From the NCBI GenBank assembly GCA_002427845.1, contig DIYZ01000137.1:13315-41438 (forward strand): a stretch of 28,124 bases of DNA. The letters run 5' to 3'. The translations under genes and the position numbers were made by a program. The notes under the pieces were generated by a model, which ran no database searches, had not been told where the DNA came from, and worked only from the letters and a program-made list of their open reading frames with translations. The stretch is from Chloracidobacterium sp. UBA6041. Lineage in GTDB: Bacteria > Acidobacteriota > Blastocatellia > Pyrinomonadales > Pyrinomonadaceae. Each line of letters opens with the position of its first letter. Within the stretch, counting starts at the first letter, position 1. This document shows, in pieces, positions 1 to 7,976 of this stretch.

Positions 1-56
1 AGCAAATAGCAAATAGCAATCAGTAATCAGCAATCAGTAATCGGCAATCTGCAGAC
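1..56. repeat. Degenerate tandem heptamer tract
   Basis: Eight consecutive 7-base units fill these bases, mostly variants of AGCAAAT, AGCAATC and AGTAATC. The period is exact and units differ by only one or two bases. The tract may extend beyond the left edge. It is roughly complementary in style to the tract at 141-189, so the two could form a long imperfect hairpin. No coding role is seen. Confidence 0.8.
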
Positions 57-140
57 ACGGTTGCGGGGTGGGTCAGTATAGAATGAAAGAGCAGGCACGA
101 AGAAGCGTTGTAAATGGAACCGATGCGCCGGCCGCGCGTA

Positions 141-189
141 TGACTACTGACTACTGACTACTATTTGCTGTTTACTATTCGCTGGCTGC
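141..189. repeat. Degenerate tandem heptamer tract abutting a start codon
   Basis: Seven consecutive 7-base units: TGACTAC three times, then TATTTGC, TGTTTAC, TATTCGC and TGGCTGC. The tract ends one base before the ATG of the permease, so it occupies the place where a ribosome binding site would sit. Read on the other strand its units resemble those at 1-56, which makes the pair an imperfect inverted repeat around an 84-base spacer. Confidence 0.8.
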
Positions 190-190
190 T

Positions 191-1882
191 ATGTCGCAAC
201 TCATAACACTCATCTGGCTCAAGTGGACGCTCTTCCGGAATTCGCTTCGTTCTTCCAAGGCGGTTGTAAATCGCCTTGCGTCGTTACTCGGAATGCTGGC
301 CGCTCTGGCTCTCGGACTATTGATTGCCCTGGGCCTGGGCATTGCAGCCTACGCGCTGACGTCGCCGAGATTAGGCTTCCAGACGTTTCGTGCCGCGAGG
401 GAGAATCGTAGCGCCGGTATCCCTACGGCAGAGTTCATTTTCTTTTCGATCTTTGCCATGTGTTACTTGTTTTGGTCGATCCTGCCACTAAGCATTGGCA
501 GCAACAGACAGTTTGATCCGGGAAATCTTCTTCTCTATCCCATCAGTTTGCGCAAACTCTTCGCTGTAGATTTCGTCAGCGAAGTTGCCAGCCTCCAGTC
601 GGTGTTCGCTATCCCTGCAATCATGGCCATCGGTTTCGGCGCGGGATTGGCCCGGGGCAACCTGGTTGGTGGGATGCTGATTGCTTTCGTTGCTGCTGCG
701 TTCGGAATAGCGCTGTCAAAATGGGTTTCGACTTCCATCGGCTCGTTGATTCGCCGCAAACGAAGTCGCGGCGAAACTGTGCTGGCGCTGATTGGCGTGA
801 TAGCAGGTCTGGGCGGGGCCTTGTTTGGTCAAATCGCACCGCTCGTTTTTCGTCACGCGGAATCGATTTCTGCTCTTCGCTGGACGCCGCCGGGCGCCAT
901 CGCCTTTGGTCTGACCGATGGGTTGCGCGCAGGTCACGCCAGACAATATGCGATCGCACTCGTCGCTATCAGCGCGTATACCATTCTTCTCACAGGCATC
1001 ACTTATTGGCTGGCGCACCGCGCGATTCTGGGTGGGGGAACCAAGCGACGCACTCGCCAGCCGACTGGGACGACGCCTGCAACCGACAACTATACCGGTT
1101 GGGAACTTCCGCTCGTTTCGCCACCGCTCTCGGCAATAATCGAGAAGGAGTTTCGTTACGTGATGCGCAATGCGCAGATACGCATGATGACCCTGATGCC
1201 ATTGATACTTATCGTTGTGCGCTTCATGAATCAGCGGCGTTTTAATCAGGCCGACGTGGGAAGCAGTAGGTTTGCCACAGACTTATTCAAGTATGGCAAC
1301 GGATTGATGGCAACAGGAGGCGTGCTTTATGTTTTCCTGATTCTGGCGGGAATATTCTGCAATCAGTTTGCTTTTGAGCAGGGCGGTATGCGAACCCTGA
1401 TACTTTCGCCAGTCGATCGAAAAAACATTCTGGTGGGGAAGAATCTGGCAGTCACCACGGTAGCGCTAATCTTCTCCACCGGCTTGCTGGCCGTCAATGA
1501 GTTGGTGTTTCATGATCTGACTCTCGGCACCATGCTTTTCGCGGGCCTGAGCTTTGTTGCTCTAGCTCCGCTGATGGCGGTGATGGGAAACTGGTTCTCG
1601 ATCCGTTTCCCGAAACGTATGAAATTCGGCAAGCGACTCAATGTTTCGGGCGTTGTTGGCTTGCTTCTGATACCAATGATTCTCACCTTGACTATTCCAC
1701 CGCTGGCCGCGGCAGCAGCAGGTTATGTCGCGCAGAGTTTGCTGATTGAGTATGTTACACTCGCAGTTCTGGCAGCGCTTTCAATTGGTTTCTATCTGCT
1801 GCTGATAGGTTCGCAAGGTGAGTCTCTCCAGCGCCGGGAACTGGAGTTACTGGAGGCGGTAAATGATCCGGGTGGCGATTAA
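191..1882 (+). CDS. ABC-2-type transporter permease, membrane protein
   Basis: A 563-residue protein with many hydrophobic stretches. There is one long segment near residues 32-56, more between about 80 and 280, and a C-terminal set between about 330 and 550. A cytoplasmic-looking linker near residues 285-320 is rich in Arg and Thr. The overall pattern (EKEFRY motif near residue 318, late FEQGGMRTL region with 'SPVDRKNILVGKN') fits ABC-2-type permeases that work with a separate ATPase. No ATPase gene is in the window; it would be expected to the left of base 1. The start is the ATG directly behind a heptamer tract and has no visible Shine-Dalgarno sequence. The exact substrate cannot be told. 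Confidence 0.75.
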   Translation: MSQLITLIWLKWTLFRNSLRSSKAVVNRLASLLGMLAALALGLLIALGLGIAAYALTSPRLGFQTFRAARENRSAGIPTAEFIFFSIFAMCYLFWSILPLSIGSNRQFDPGNLLLYPISLRKLFAVDFVSEVASLQSVFAIPAIMAIGFGAGLARGNLVGGMLIAFVAAAFGIALSKWVSTSIGSLIRRKRSRGETVLALIGVIAGLGGALFGQIAPLVFRHAESISALRWTPPGAIAFGLTDGLRAGHARQYAIALVAISAYTILLTGITYWLAHRAILGGGTKRRTRQPTGTTPATDNYTGWELPLVSPPLSAIIEKEFRYVMRNAQIRMMTLMPLILIVVRFMNQRRFNQADVGSSRFATDLFKYGNGLMATGGVLYVFLILAGIFCNQFAFEQGGMRTLILSPVDRKNILVGKNLAVTTVALIFSTGLLAVNELVFHDLTLGTMLFAGLSFVALAPLMAVMGNWFSIRFPKRMKFGKRLNVSGVVGLLLIPMILTLTIPPLAAAAAGYVAQSLLIEYVTLAVLAALSIGFYLLLIGSQGESLQRRELELLEAVNDPGGD

Positions 1883-1892
1883 TAGAACGTTC

Positions 1893-1947
1893 AGAGTACA
1901 ACCTTCAGGTTGCTGATTGGTGGAAGGCAAGCTAAAGCTTGTACTCT
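1893..1947. repeat. Inverted repeat behind the permease gene
   Basis: Two 20-base arms (1893-1912 and 1928-1947) are reverse complements at 17 of 20 positions, separated by 15 bases. The arms begin AGAGTACAA and end TTGTACTCT. It lies 10 bases after the permease stop codon, so it may act as a transcript-end hairpin, although no T-run follows. The same design could be a dispersed palindromic element of the genome. Confidence 0.7.
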
Positions 1948-2012
1948 AAACGAAACCACTGACAAACTTATTCCAGCGATGTCTTGTAGGTTGGACATCC
2001 GGGCGGGCAACT

Positions 2013-2073
2013 TCAGATTTTAAATCTCAGATCTCAAATCGGATCTCAGATTTGAAATTTGAGATCTCAGAGA
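2013..2073. repeat. Two blocks of four heptamers forming a snap-back repeat
   Basis: Four 7-base units (TCAGATT, TTAAATC, TCAGATC, TCAAATC), a 5-base GGATC centre, then four more (TCAGATT, TGAAATT, TGAGATC, TCAGAGA). The two halves are partly self-complementary. The tract contains the TTG that would otherwise extend the next reading frame, which is a reason to reject that start. Confidence 0.8.
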
Positions 2074-2097
2074 AGAGGCGGCCCCGCCAATACACAA

Positions 2098-3405
2098 ATG
2101 GCTCGCAGAAGATTTCGCAGTAACCAGCGGCACGAACCCTCGACCGAGCGTTCCTTTCAGGAGTATTTTCTTTCCACGCCCGCTCCGCAAACTTCCAGGA
2201 CTGAGTTGCTGCGATTGATTCGTGGCGGTGAAGATACTTTCCTCGAGCTAAAAGTAAAGCTCTCAAACACGGAAAAAATTGCGCAGGAAATTGTGGCACT
2301 CGCCAACACGGGCGGCGGAGTCATCGTCTTCGGTGTCAATGACCAGTTGCGCATTGAAGGTGTAGACGATCCCGAAAGTGTTCAGGAAGAGCTGGTAAGA
2401 ATCTGCCGCGAGGACGTCGAGCCACCGCTATTTCCTTTTATCGACCGCATAGCTTTCGACAATGGCAGGCGTATTGTGGCGCTTGAGATCGAAGGTAAAC
2501 GCCGCCCCTATCGCACGCATGATGGGCGGTTCTATCTGCGCGTTGGTTCAGACAAGCGCGAGGCTACACCTGAAGAACTCTCGGCGTTGTTCGACGAAGC
2601 GCGGCCGGTTAGGTTTGAAAATATGCCGGCGCTCGGGGCTGCGATTGCCGACATAGACGAGGCGCACCTGTGGAGTTTTCTGCGTGACTTCGAGGGCGAT
2701 GCTTTTGATAACGCGGGCGCAAGTGGATACCCGACTGCCCAAGTGCTCGAACGCGATCTTTTGTTAGCGACCGAGTATGGCGGCGATGTTGTCCCTACCG
2801 TGGCTGGTTTGCTGCTCTTTGGTCGTGACGAGCGCGTTGCGGAAATCTTGCCGCGCTCCGTAATCTCTGCGACACGATTTGCCGGCGACTCCGTGCAGTC
2901 ACCGGTGATTGAGCGCACTAGCATTACGGGCCAGCTATTAACGCTCTATGAATCAGCCCTGCGTTTTATCGGCCGCTATGGCGATTTATGGGATACGCGT
3001 CCCAGGAATTTTCCGGCCGCTGACGTTGCAGATAGTCCGATCGCCGCGCGCGCAAACTATCATCGGGGCGCAGTGAAGGAAGCGGTCGGCAACATGCTGG
3101 CTCATCGAGATCTCGCTTTACGCGAACAACCGACGCGACTGAATATTTTCGATCGTTCAATGGAATTCATTAACCCACGGCGTACGGCTGGCTTCTCTCC
3201 AGTTGCTCAAAAGGCCATTCGCTACGGGGTGCCGCAACAGTTGAATCCGCAATTGGCGGCAATCTTCGCGAGCCCTGCCTATGGACTGGAAACGCCGCAA
3301 GGTGGTCTGCCAATGTTGTTCCGCGAGACGCGGCGCTTCTCAAATCGCCGCACTGAGTTGATCGCAATCAACGACGAGTTTCGCTTGCGGATCCATGGGA
3401 CTTAG
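2098..3405 (+). CDS. AlbA_2 / Schlafen-type putative DNA-binding protein with ATPase-like C-terminus
   Basis: A 435-residue protein. Residues about 36-150 carry the AlbA_2 (formerly AAA_4, Schlafen-like) pattern: 'EDTFLELK' followed by 'ANTGGGVIVFGV'. Near residue 322 'KEAVGNMLAHRDL' matches the HATPase_c_4-like C-terminal domain found in the RecG-related group of these proteins. Such proteins are often called transcriptional regulators or helicase-like, but their role is mostly unknown. I chose the ATG at 2098 because the upstream in-frame TTG (2059) lies inside a heptamer repeat. No strong ribosome binding site is seen. The gene stands alone and converges with the flavoprotein gene. Confidence 0.8.
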   Translation: MARRRFRSNQRHEPSTERSFQEYFLSTPAPQTSRTELLRLIRGGEDTFLELKVKLSNTEKIAQEIVALANTGGGVIVFGVNDQLRIEGVDDPESVQEELVRICREDVEPPLFPFIDRIAFDNGRRIVALEIEGKRRPYRTHDGRFYLRVGSDKREATPEELSALFDEARPVRFENMPALGAAIADIDEAHLWSFLRDFEGDAFDNAGASGYPTAQVLERDLLLATEYGGDVVPTVAGLLLFGRDERVAEILPRSVISATRFAGDSVQSPVIERTSITGQLLTLYESALRFIGRYGDLWDTRPRNFPAADVADSPIAARANYHRGAVKEAVGNMLAHRDLALREQPTRLNIFDRSMEFINPRRTAGFSPVAQKAIRYGVPQQLNPQLAAIFASPAYGLETPQGGLPMLFRETRRFSNRRTELIAINDEFRLRIHGT

Positions 3406-3413
3406 TTCTCGAA

Positions 3414-3589
3414 GTAGAAGGCAGACGGCAGGAGCAGGAGCAGGAGGCAGGTGCGGGAAGCAGGTGCGGGAACACGCGGCGAGGACTGAATGACAAATGA
3501 TACGCGAGTGCTGAATGGCAAATTTCTCATTTGTCATTGAAAACCTGAGACAAGTTTCCTGCCTCCTGCTCCTGCCGTCTGCCTCCTAC
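3414..3589. repeat. Long nested inverted repeat between convergent genes
   Basis: The outer arms (3414-3451 and 3558-3589) are G/A-rich and C/T-rich complements made of near-heptamer words such as GGCAGAC and GAGCAGG. They match over about 30 bases if one 6-base copy is skipped. Inside, AATGACAAATGA (3489-3500) is perfectly complementary to 3527-3538. The element fills the whole gap between two convergent genes and may act as a two-way terminator. Confidence 0.8.
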
Positions 3590-4777
3590 TCAAACGCTCT
3601 GCCCGGCCGCATAGCCGGAAGCCCACGCCCATTGAAAGTTATAACCACCGAGTTTGCCGGTAACGTCGACTACCTCGCCGATGAAATAGAGGCCGGGGAC
3701 GCTTTTCACTTCCATTGACTGTGAAGAAAGTTCGTCAGTGGCCACGCCCCCTGCCGTAACTTCCGCTTTCTTGTACCCTTCAGTCCCGGCGGGAATTACC
3801 TCCCAGCGATTGAGTTTTTCAGCAATCTCCGCGAGCTGTCGCGGCGTGTAACGCTTGAGCGGTTGCGAAGGGAAGTTGAGGGCACACCACGCATGTGCGA
3901 AGCGGCGCGGCAGAAATTGACTAAGGAAGTTTGCCAGTTCGATTTCTTTGTTTTCGTGCGCCCGCAGAAGGTTGAATGCGTCGTGGTCGGGAAGAAGATT
4001 GATAGTTACTATTTCGCCGGGAAGCCAGTAAGTAGAGATTTGCAGGATTGCCGGTCCGCTCAGCCCGCGATGGGTTATCAGAATGTTCTCGCGAAATTCC
4101 TTGCCCAGACAACTCACGGAGGCATCGATCGAGATGCCACTCAAGGTTGTTAGTTCGCGTTGCGCCGGGCGTGAAAGAGTGAAGGGAACCAGCGCCGGTC
4201 GCGGCTCCTGAATGCCGAGCTCAAACTGCCGGGCCAAACGGTAACCGAAATCCGTAGCTCCCAGCGGAGGGATCGATAATCCGCCGGTCGCAACGACCAG
4301 TGATTCAACTACAAAGGTAACGTCATCAGTGGCGACTTGGAAATGGGTTTTCCCTTTGCCATAGTCTTTCCGGGCAACGCTGCGCACGAGCGAACGGCAG
4401 GATATGACGGCCCCCGCCTCACTGCACTCAGTTAGCAGCATTTCAATGATTCGGCGAGAACTGTCGTCGCAGAAAAGCTGACCAAGCTTTTTCTCGTGAT
4501 AAGCGATGCCGTGTTTTTCCACCAGTGATATGAAATCGGCGGGCGTGTAGCGCGCGAGAGCTGACTTACAGAAATGTGGATTGCTGGAGATGAAGTTGTC
4601 GGCACTCGTATTGACGTTAGTGAAATTACATCGTCCGCCGCCGGAGATAGCAATTTTCTTGCCGATGCGCTCTGCGTGTTCCAGCACAACGACCTTGCGA
4701 CCGCGTTTCCCGGCTTCAATCGCGCACATGAGGCCTGCTGCACCTGCGCCGACTATCACGACATCTACGCTACGCAC
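3590..4777 (-). CDS. BaiN/HI0933-family FAD-dependent oxidoreductase
   Basis: A 395-residue cytoplasmic flavoprotein of the HI0933/YhiN/BaiN group. The N-terminus has the dinucleotide-binding motif 'VVIVGAGAAGLMCA' (about residues 5-18), then the family signature 'GKKIAISGGGRCNFTN' (about 39-54). The C-terminus has 'GLYFIGEVVDVTGKLGG' and 'YNFQWAWASG', the second FAD-contacting region. Length is normal for the family and all expected blocks are present. Members are often named aminoacetone oxidase or flavoprotein, but the physiological substrate is usually unknown. The start is a GTG with a weak AGGCGG upstream. Confidence 0.9.
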   Translation of the reverse strand: MRSVDVVIVGAGAAGLMCAIEAGKRGRKVVVLEHAERIGKKIAISGGGRCNFTNVNTSADNFISSNPHFCKSALARYTPADFISLVEKHGIAYHEKKLGQLFCDDSSRRIIEMLLTECSEAGAVISCRSLVRSVARKDYGKGKTHFQVATDDVTFVVESLVVATGGLSIPPLGATDFGYRLARQFELGIQEPRPALVPFTLSRPAQRELTTLSGISIDASVSCLGKEFRENILITHRGLSGPAILQISTYWLPGEIVTINLLPDHDAFNLLRAHENKEIELANFLSQFLPRRFAHAWCALNFPSQPLKRYTPRQLAEIAEKLNRWEVIPAGTEGYKKAEVTAGGVATDELSSQSMEVKSVPGLYFIGEVVDVTGKLGGYNFQWAWASGYAAGQSV

Positions 4778-4862
4778 GGCCGTTTGTCACCGCCTGTGGA
4801 TTAAGCAATCCTGGCGACATGCAGCAGAATTTGAGCGCCAATGTTGTCACCATTTATCCAGC

Positions 4863-4894
4863 AAAAAAGGCAACGAACGCTGTCGCTCGCTGCC
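4863..4894 (-). terminator. Intrinsic terminator behind the VWFA-domain gene
   Basis: On the minus strand an 11-bp stem (4884-4894 with 4869-4879, including G-U pairs) with a 4-base loop is followed by six T residues (4868-4863). It lies 54 bases after the stop codon of the VWFA-domain gene, and so separates that gene from the flavoprotein gene. Confidence 0.75.
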
Positions 4895-4947
4895 CTTCTT
4901 GGCACTGTCCAGGGGATATCGATACGTGAAAACTGACCTCTGACCTT

Positions 4948-6183
4948 CTACTTGGCGCCGTCAGGTTTTGGCGCGTTGTAAAACTGCCGAGCCTGGATGA
5001 CATATTCCTTGTCGTCGTAGACGCCGTCGCCATTTACATCAACGCTTACTTGCAGCTTGTGTTGTTTGCCATCGTGAACGTCTCCGGGGTTAAAGGCAAG
5101 GCTGTATTGGTTGCGCAGGAGGGCATTAATCGAACCGAGTACTTTAGGGAGTTCGCCCTCAAAGGTCACCGGGAAATACGCCCCGCCCGTCTCTTTGGCA
5201 AATGTTTTTAGAGTGTTTTGCGCCTGCAGCCAGGTCATTCGTCCGGGCATTCCCGTCAAGCTGTCGGTGGCGTCCAGACGGTCTTCGTATTTCTTGAAGA
5301 AAAGATTGCCGGTGCCGATGATGTAGATGGGTATGCCGGCATTTTGTGTAACCTTGCGCGCGTCGCCGTAGTTGATCTTGCTGAATGTATCGATGCCGGA
5401 GGCCACTAGTATTATTGCGCGGCGGCGGCCTTGTACGCTCACCAAACCGCTATAGTCAGCTGTTGCGCTTTTGGAATCATCCAAAACGACCGCGTCTCCG
5501 CGCCCACCTAAGAGCGTAAATTTAAGAGCATCGAAAAGATTGGTTTCTCTGAAGGCCGGAGCATTTCGCAGGAGCAGGTTTATCACCTGGTTAATGCGTC
5601 CGGGGTCATTGGTGAAATCCGTCAGAGGCGTCGGCCGCATATCAAACGCCACCACCGAAACATAGTCGTCGGGAGGTTTCACAAACTGCGTGAGAAACAT
5701 CGCCGTCGGGCGGATTACCTCGTAGGTTCCCGGATCGTATCCGCCGCTGCCGTAATAGCCGAACAGTTCCGACCATTTACTGTATTCGACTACCATTGCG
5801 ACCGTGATAGGCGCTTCCGGAGTTGCGAAATTGGTAATGGTCTGCTGAACACCGTCGGCAAAAATTGCGAAGTTCTCTTTCTTCAAACCCGTCACAATTT
5901 GCCCGTTTTTTTTGTTATAGACTACCGCGTCCACGTTGACGATTTGAGTCGTAACCGTGATCTTTTCCGCCTCCTGAGGTTTGCCGGTCAGGTCGGGCGG
6001 CAATGGCTCTTCAGTCTTCTCGCCCTGTTGTCCCCCTTCACCGGGCCGCTTGTTCTTTTTCTGATTGCTGGTTGGAGGCAGGCGACGCGATTGTCCTGCC
6101 GCAAAGCTTAGGCCCAGGCCGGCAAGTAAGCAGGAAACGACGATTGAGGCAAAGAAAGCGCGGGCAAACTTGGAGAGTTTCAT
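4948..6183 (-). CDS. Secreted VWFA-related domain protein, Acidobacteria type
   Basis: A 411-residue exported protein. A signal peptide (residues about 1-30, ending near 'SFAAGQS') precedes a low-complexity stretch rich in Pro, Lys and Gly. Then 'QIVNVDAVVYNKKNGQIVTG' opens the domain typical of the VWFA-related Acidobacterial family. The VWA fold follows, with 'ITVAMVVEYSKWSE', 'VSVVAFD' and 'RRAIILVASGIDT'. The usual metal-site D-x-S-x-S appears as E-Y-S-x-W-S, so metal binding may be altered. I start at the ATG because AGGTGA lies 5 bases upstream; an in-frame GTG at 6192 is less likely. The role is unknown; these proteins are thought to act in the envelope or outside the cell. Confidence 0.85.
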   Translation of the reverse strand: MKLSKFARAFFASIVVSCLLAGLGLSFAAGQSRRLPPTSNQKKNKRPGEGGQQGEKTEEPLPPDLTGKPQEAEKITVTTQIVNVDAVVYNKKNGQIVTGLKKENFAIFADGVQQTITNFATPEAPITVAMVVEYSKWSELFGYYGSGGYDPGTYEVIRPTAMFLTQFVKPPDDYVSVVAFDMRPTPLTDFTNDPGRINQVINLLLRNAPAFRETNLFDALKFTLLGGRGDAVVLDDSKSATADYSGLVSVQGRRRAIILVASGIDTFSKINYGDARKVTQNAGIPIYIIGTGNLFFKKYEDRLDATDSLTGMPGRMTWLQAQNTLKTFAKETGGAYFPVTFEGELPKVLGSINALLRNQYSLAFNPGDVHDGKQHKLQVSVDVNGDGVYDDKEYVIQARQFYNAPKPDGAK

Positions 6184-6307
6184 TGAAATCACCTGTTAGA
6201 TAACGCAAAAACGGGGGAAGGATTTGAATTTCCAGTCCGCGCTTTCACTTGTTGTAGGCCCTACTTCAGTCAGATGCCCTTTAACAAACCGAAGTTTGCC
6301 TGGAAAA

Positions 6308-7078
6308 CTAACGTGGTACGCCGCCACCCGCCTCGGCCTCAATCACGACATCATACGTTCCGGTGTTGTCATTGAGATTGCCTTCATTTACGCCAAGAAA
6401 TAACACGCCGTCGCGTTGGGCCACAAAATCCCGCCGGGTGGCGATTAGAATAAAGTCATCATTATCGTCGCCGATAACGGCAATCAAGGCTCCCGTCGCT
6501 TCCGTGCGCATCAGCTTGTCGTTGTCAGTTGACCCGGGTATGCCGGCGGGAGTCGAAAAACGGCCGCCCCCCAGTGAGACACGCCCGGTCGAGCTGATCC
6601 GCAAACGCTGACCCTTTCGTACTACCAGGCCGCTGTTTGTCCAGCCATTGTTCGCATTGTCTGCACGTACCGCTATCTTGATCGTGAAAAAAGTTGGCGC
6701 GCTGGCCGTTGAAGGCTGACTCGTATTTGTGCGCGAAGGAATTCTGCTGTTATCCGGTGGCGGGTTTGACTCCGGAGGCTGCGAGATTGGCGCATTGGTT
6801 GCGGGCGTCGATACATCTTCATTTCCCAGTGCAGACGCCGCTGCGGTCGTCGCTGAATCAAACTCGATTGAGTCGACGTCCTCCATGTAAATGAGCGTCC
6901 GGCTGCGACGGCCTTGGGCGCCCGAGCCAATCAAGACAGTGAATTGCTGATCCTTGAAGCCAATTACCTGGCCGCGAATCACGCTCCCGTCCTTTAAGCG
7001 AATAGTGTCGGCGAGGACTGGAGCAAAGAGAGCAAGAATAAGCGTAAACGAATAGAAAGGGCGCAGAATATTTTTCAT
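6308..7078 (-). CDS. Secreted protein with LecA/PA-IL-like lectin domain
   Basis: A 256-residue exported protein. It has a signal peptide (about residues 1-24, 'LILALFAPVLA') and then a small domain beginning 'DTIRLKDGSVIRGQVIGF' that reaches about residue 75. A linker rich in Ser, Thr and Pro follows. The C-terminal 120 residues resemble the LecA/PA-IL sugar-binding family: 'VRADNANNGWTNSGLVV', 'KGQRLRISSTGRVSLGG' and a late 'FLGVNEGNLNDNTGTYDV'. The chosen ATG has GGAG 7 bases upstream. It lies 124 bases upstream of the VWFA gene on the same strand, so the two may be co-transcribed. Sugar specificity cannot be predicted. Confidence 0.75.
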   Translation of the reverse strand: MKNILRPFYSFTLILALFAPVLADTIRLKDGSVIRGQVIGFKDQQFTVLIGSGAQGRRSRTLIYMEDVDSIEFDSATTAAASALGNEDVSTPATNAPISQPPESNPPPDNSRIPSRTNTSQPSTASAPTFFTIKIAVRADNANNGWTNSGLVVRKGQRLRISSTGRVSLGGGRFSTPAGIPGSTDNDKLMRTEATGALIAVIGDDNDDFILIATRRDFVAQRDGVLFLGVNEGNLNDNTGTYDVVIEAEAGGGVPR

Positions 7079-7335
7079 GGTAATTCTCCAGGAGAACATT
7101 TCACAAACGCAGGTTTAGCAAGAGTCGATTGCTTTTGCAAGCGGGAGAGGCAAGCGGCATTTGTCCGATGCCGTGCAGGCGCGAAAGGTTGTTGCCAATA
7201 AGGGGACTGGGCGGAAAACCAGGCGCGCCTGTGGCCGGGAAATGCGGCTTGTCCGGCGTGAGCCAGGCGCTTGTCTCGGGTCTGTTCGAGCACATAAACT
7301 GGCGCCTCCGAACGTCAACACCGAGGAGCGGCCAG

Positions 7336-7704
7336 ATGTTACCGATAAAGGGCCTTTACGAAATCGCAATACGAGTGAAAGACCTCGCGCGGGCTGAAGC
7401 TTTTTACAAGAACGTGCTGGGGCTGGAAGAGGGCCTGCGCGACGACCGCAGGAATTGGCTGTTTCTGAGGGCGGGCGGAGATGCCGGAATGGTGGTGCTG
7501 CAAGAGGACAACGGCGATTGGCCCACGCAGCACTTCGCGTTTGCCGTCACTGAAACAGACATTAAGCAGGCCGCGGCTCTGTTGAAGGAGAAGGGCGTGG
7601 CGGTGTCAGAGCCGGTGTACCATGAATGGATGAATGCTGTTTCAGTTTATTTCGCAGATCTTGACGGGCACCAACTCGAACTCTTGGCGTTATTGGGCTC
7701 CTGA
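7336..7704 (+). CDS. VOC (glyoxalase/bleomycin-resistance fold) family protein
   Basis: A 122-residue cytoplasmic protein. 'IKGLYEIAIRVKDLARAEAF' and 'YKNVLGLEEG' at the N-terminus, and 'VYFADLDGHQLELLAL' at the C-terminus, are classic VOC-superfamily blocks. Only one VOC module is present, so it probably works as a dimer. The reaction cannot be named; candidates include glyoxalase-like, dioxygenase-like and binding-only members. The ATG has GGAG 8 bases upstream, which rules out the longer frame starting at 7129. It is divergent from the LecA-like gene with a 257-base gap. Confidence 0.85.
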   Translation: MLPIKGLYEIAIRVKDLARAEAFYKNVLGLEEGLRDDRRNWLFLRAGGDAGMVVLQEDNGDWPTQHFAFAVTETDIKQAAALLKEKGVAVSEPVYHEWMNAVSVYFADLDGHQLELLALLGS

Positions 7705-7801
7705 AAGTAAATCGGCCCGTCTCGTTCCTCACACGGTAGACAAGTTGACGATGACACTTCAACGGCCGAGGTCACGACAACATTGTGGGGTTACGCTGAT
7801 T

Positions 7802-7830
7802 GCGTGCGGTTGGGTTAGACACGCCTTTTT
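7802..7830 (+). terminator. Weak terminator behind the VOC gene
   Basis: GCGTG (7802-7806) can pair with CACGC (7820-7824), followed by C and five T residues (7826-7830). The stem is only 5 bp, so efficiency is doubtful. It would separate the VOC gene from the RNA-like unit downstream. Confidence 0.4.
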
Positions 7831-7836
7831 GAGCTA

Positions 7837-7865
7837 TTGCCATTGGTCGGATTGCGCGATATAGT
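7837..7865 (+). promoter_or_regulatory. Near-consensus sigma-70 promoter of the RNA-like unit
   Basis: TTGCCA (7837-7842; 5 of 6 to TTGACA), 17 bases, then TATAGT (7860-7865; 5 of 6 to TATAAT). Expected transcription start is near 7872. No open reading frame with a ribosome site follows before the terminator at 7939-7971. Confidence 0.6.
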
Positions 7866-7870
7866 ATTCC

Positions 7871-7972
7871 CAACTAGATGGTTGGTGAATCCTTCCATCA
7901 CGTGGTTGCTGGGGTGAGGACAGTAACCACATTAGATTAGGCGCGACAGTCCAAAAACCGTCGCGCCTTTTC
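7871..7972 (+). ncRNA. Candidate small structured RNA (about 100 nt)
   Basis: The stretch between a good promoter and an intrinsic terminator contains hairpins and no reading frame with a start signal. Near the 5' end CCAAC/GTTGG (7870-7884) or GATGG/CCATC could pair. At 7902-7930 a 10-bp stem with one mismatch (GTGGTTGCTG with CAGTAACCAC) closes a 9-base loop. The last hairpin is the terminator. I do not recognise a known RNA family. It could be a trans-acting small RNA or the leftover leader of a lost gene. Confidence 0.4.
7939..7971 (+). terminator. Intrinsic terminator with perfect 9-bp stem
   Basis: AGGCGCGAC (7939-7947) pairs perfectly with GTCGCGCCT (7960-7968) around a 12-base loop, followed by T residues. 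The group IIC intron remnant begins 5 bases downstream, which fits the known habit of class C introns of inserting just behind terminator hairpins. Confidence 0.8.
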
Positions 7973-7976
7973 GCTT

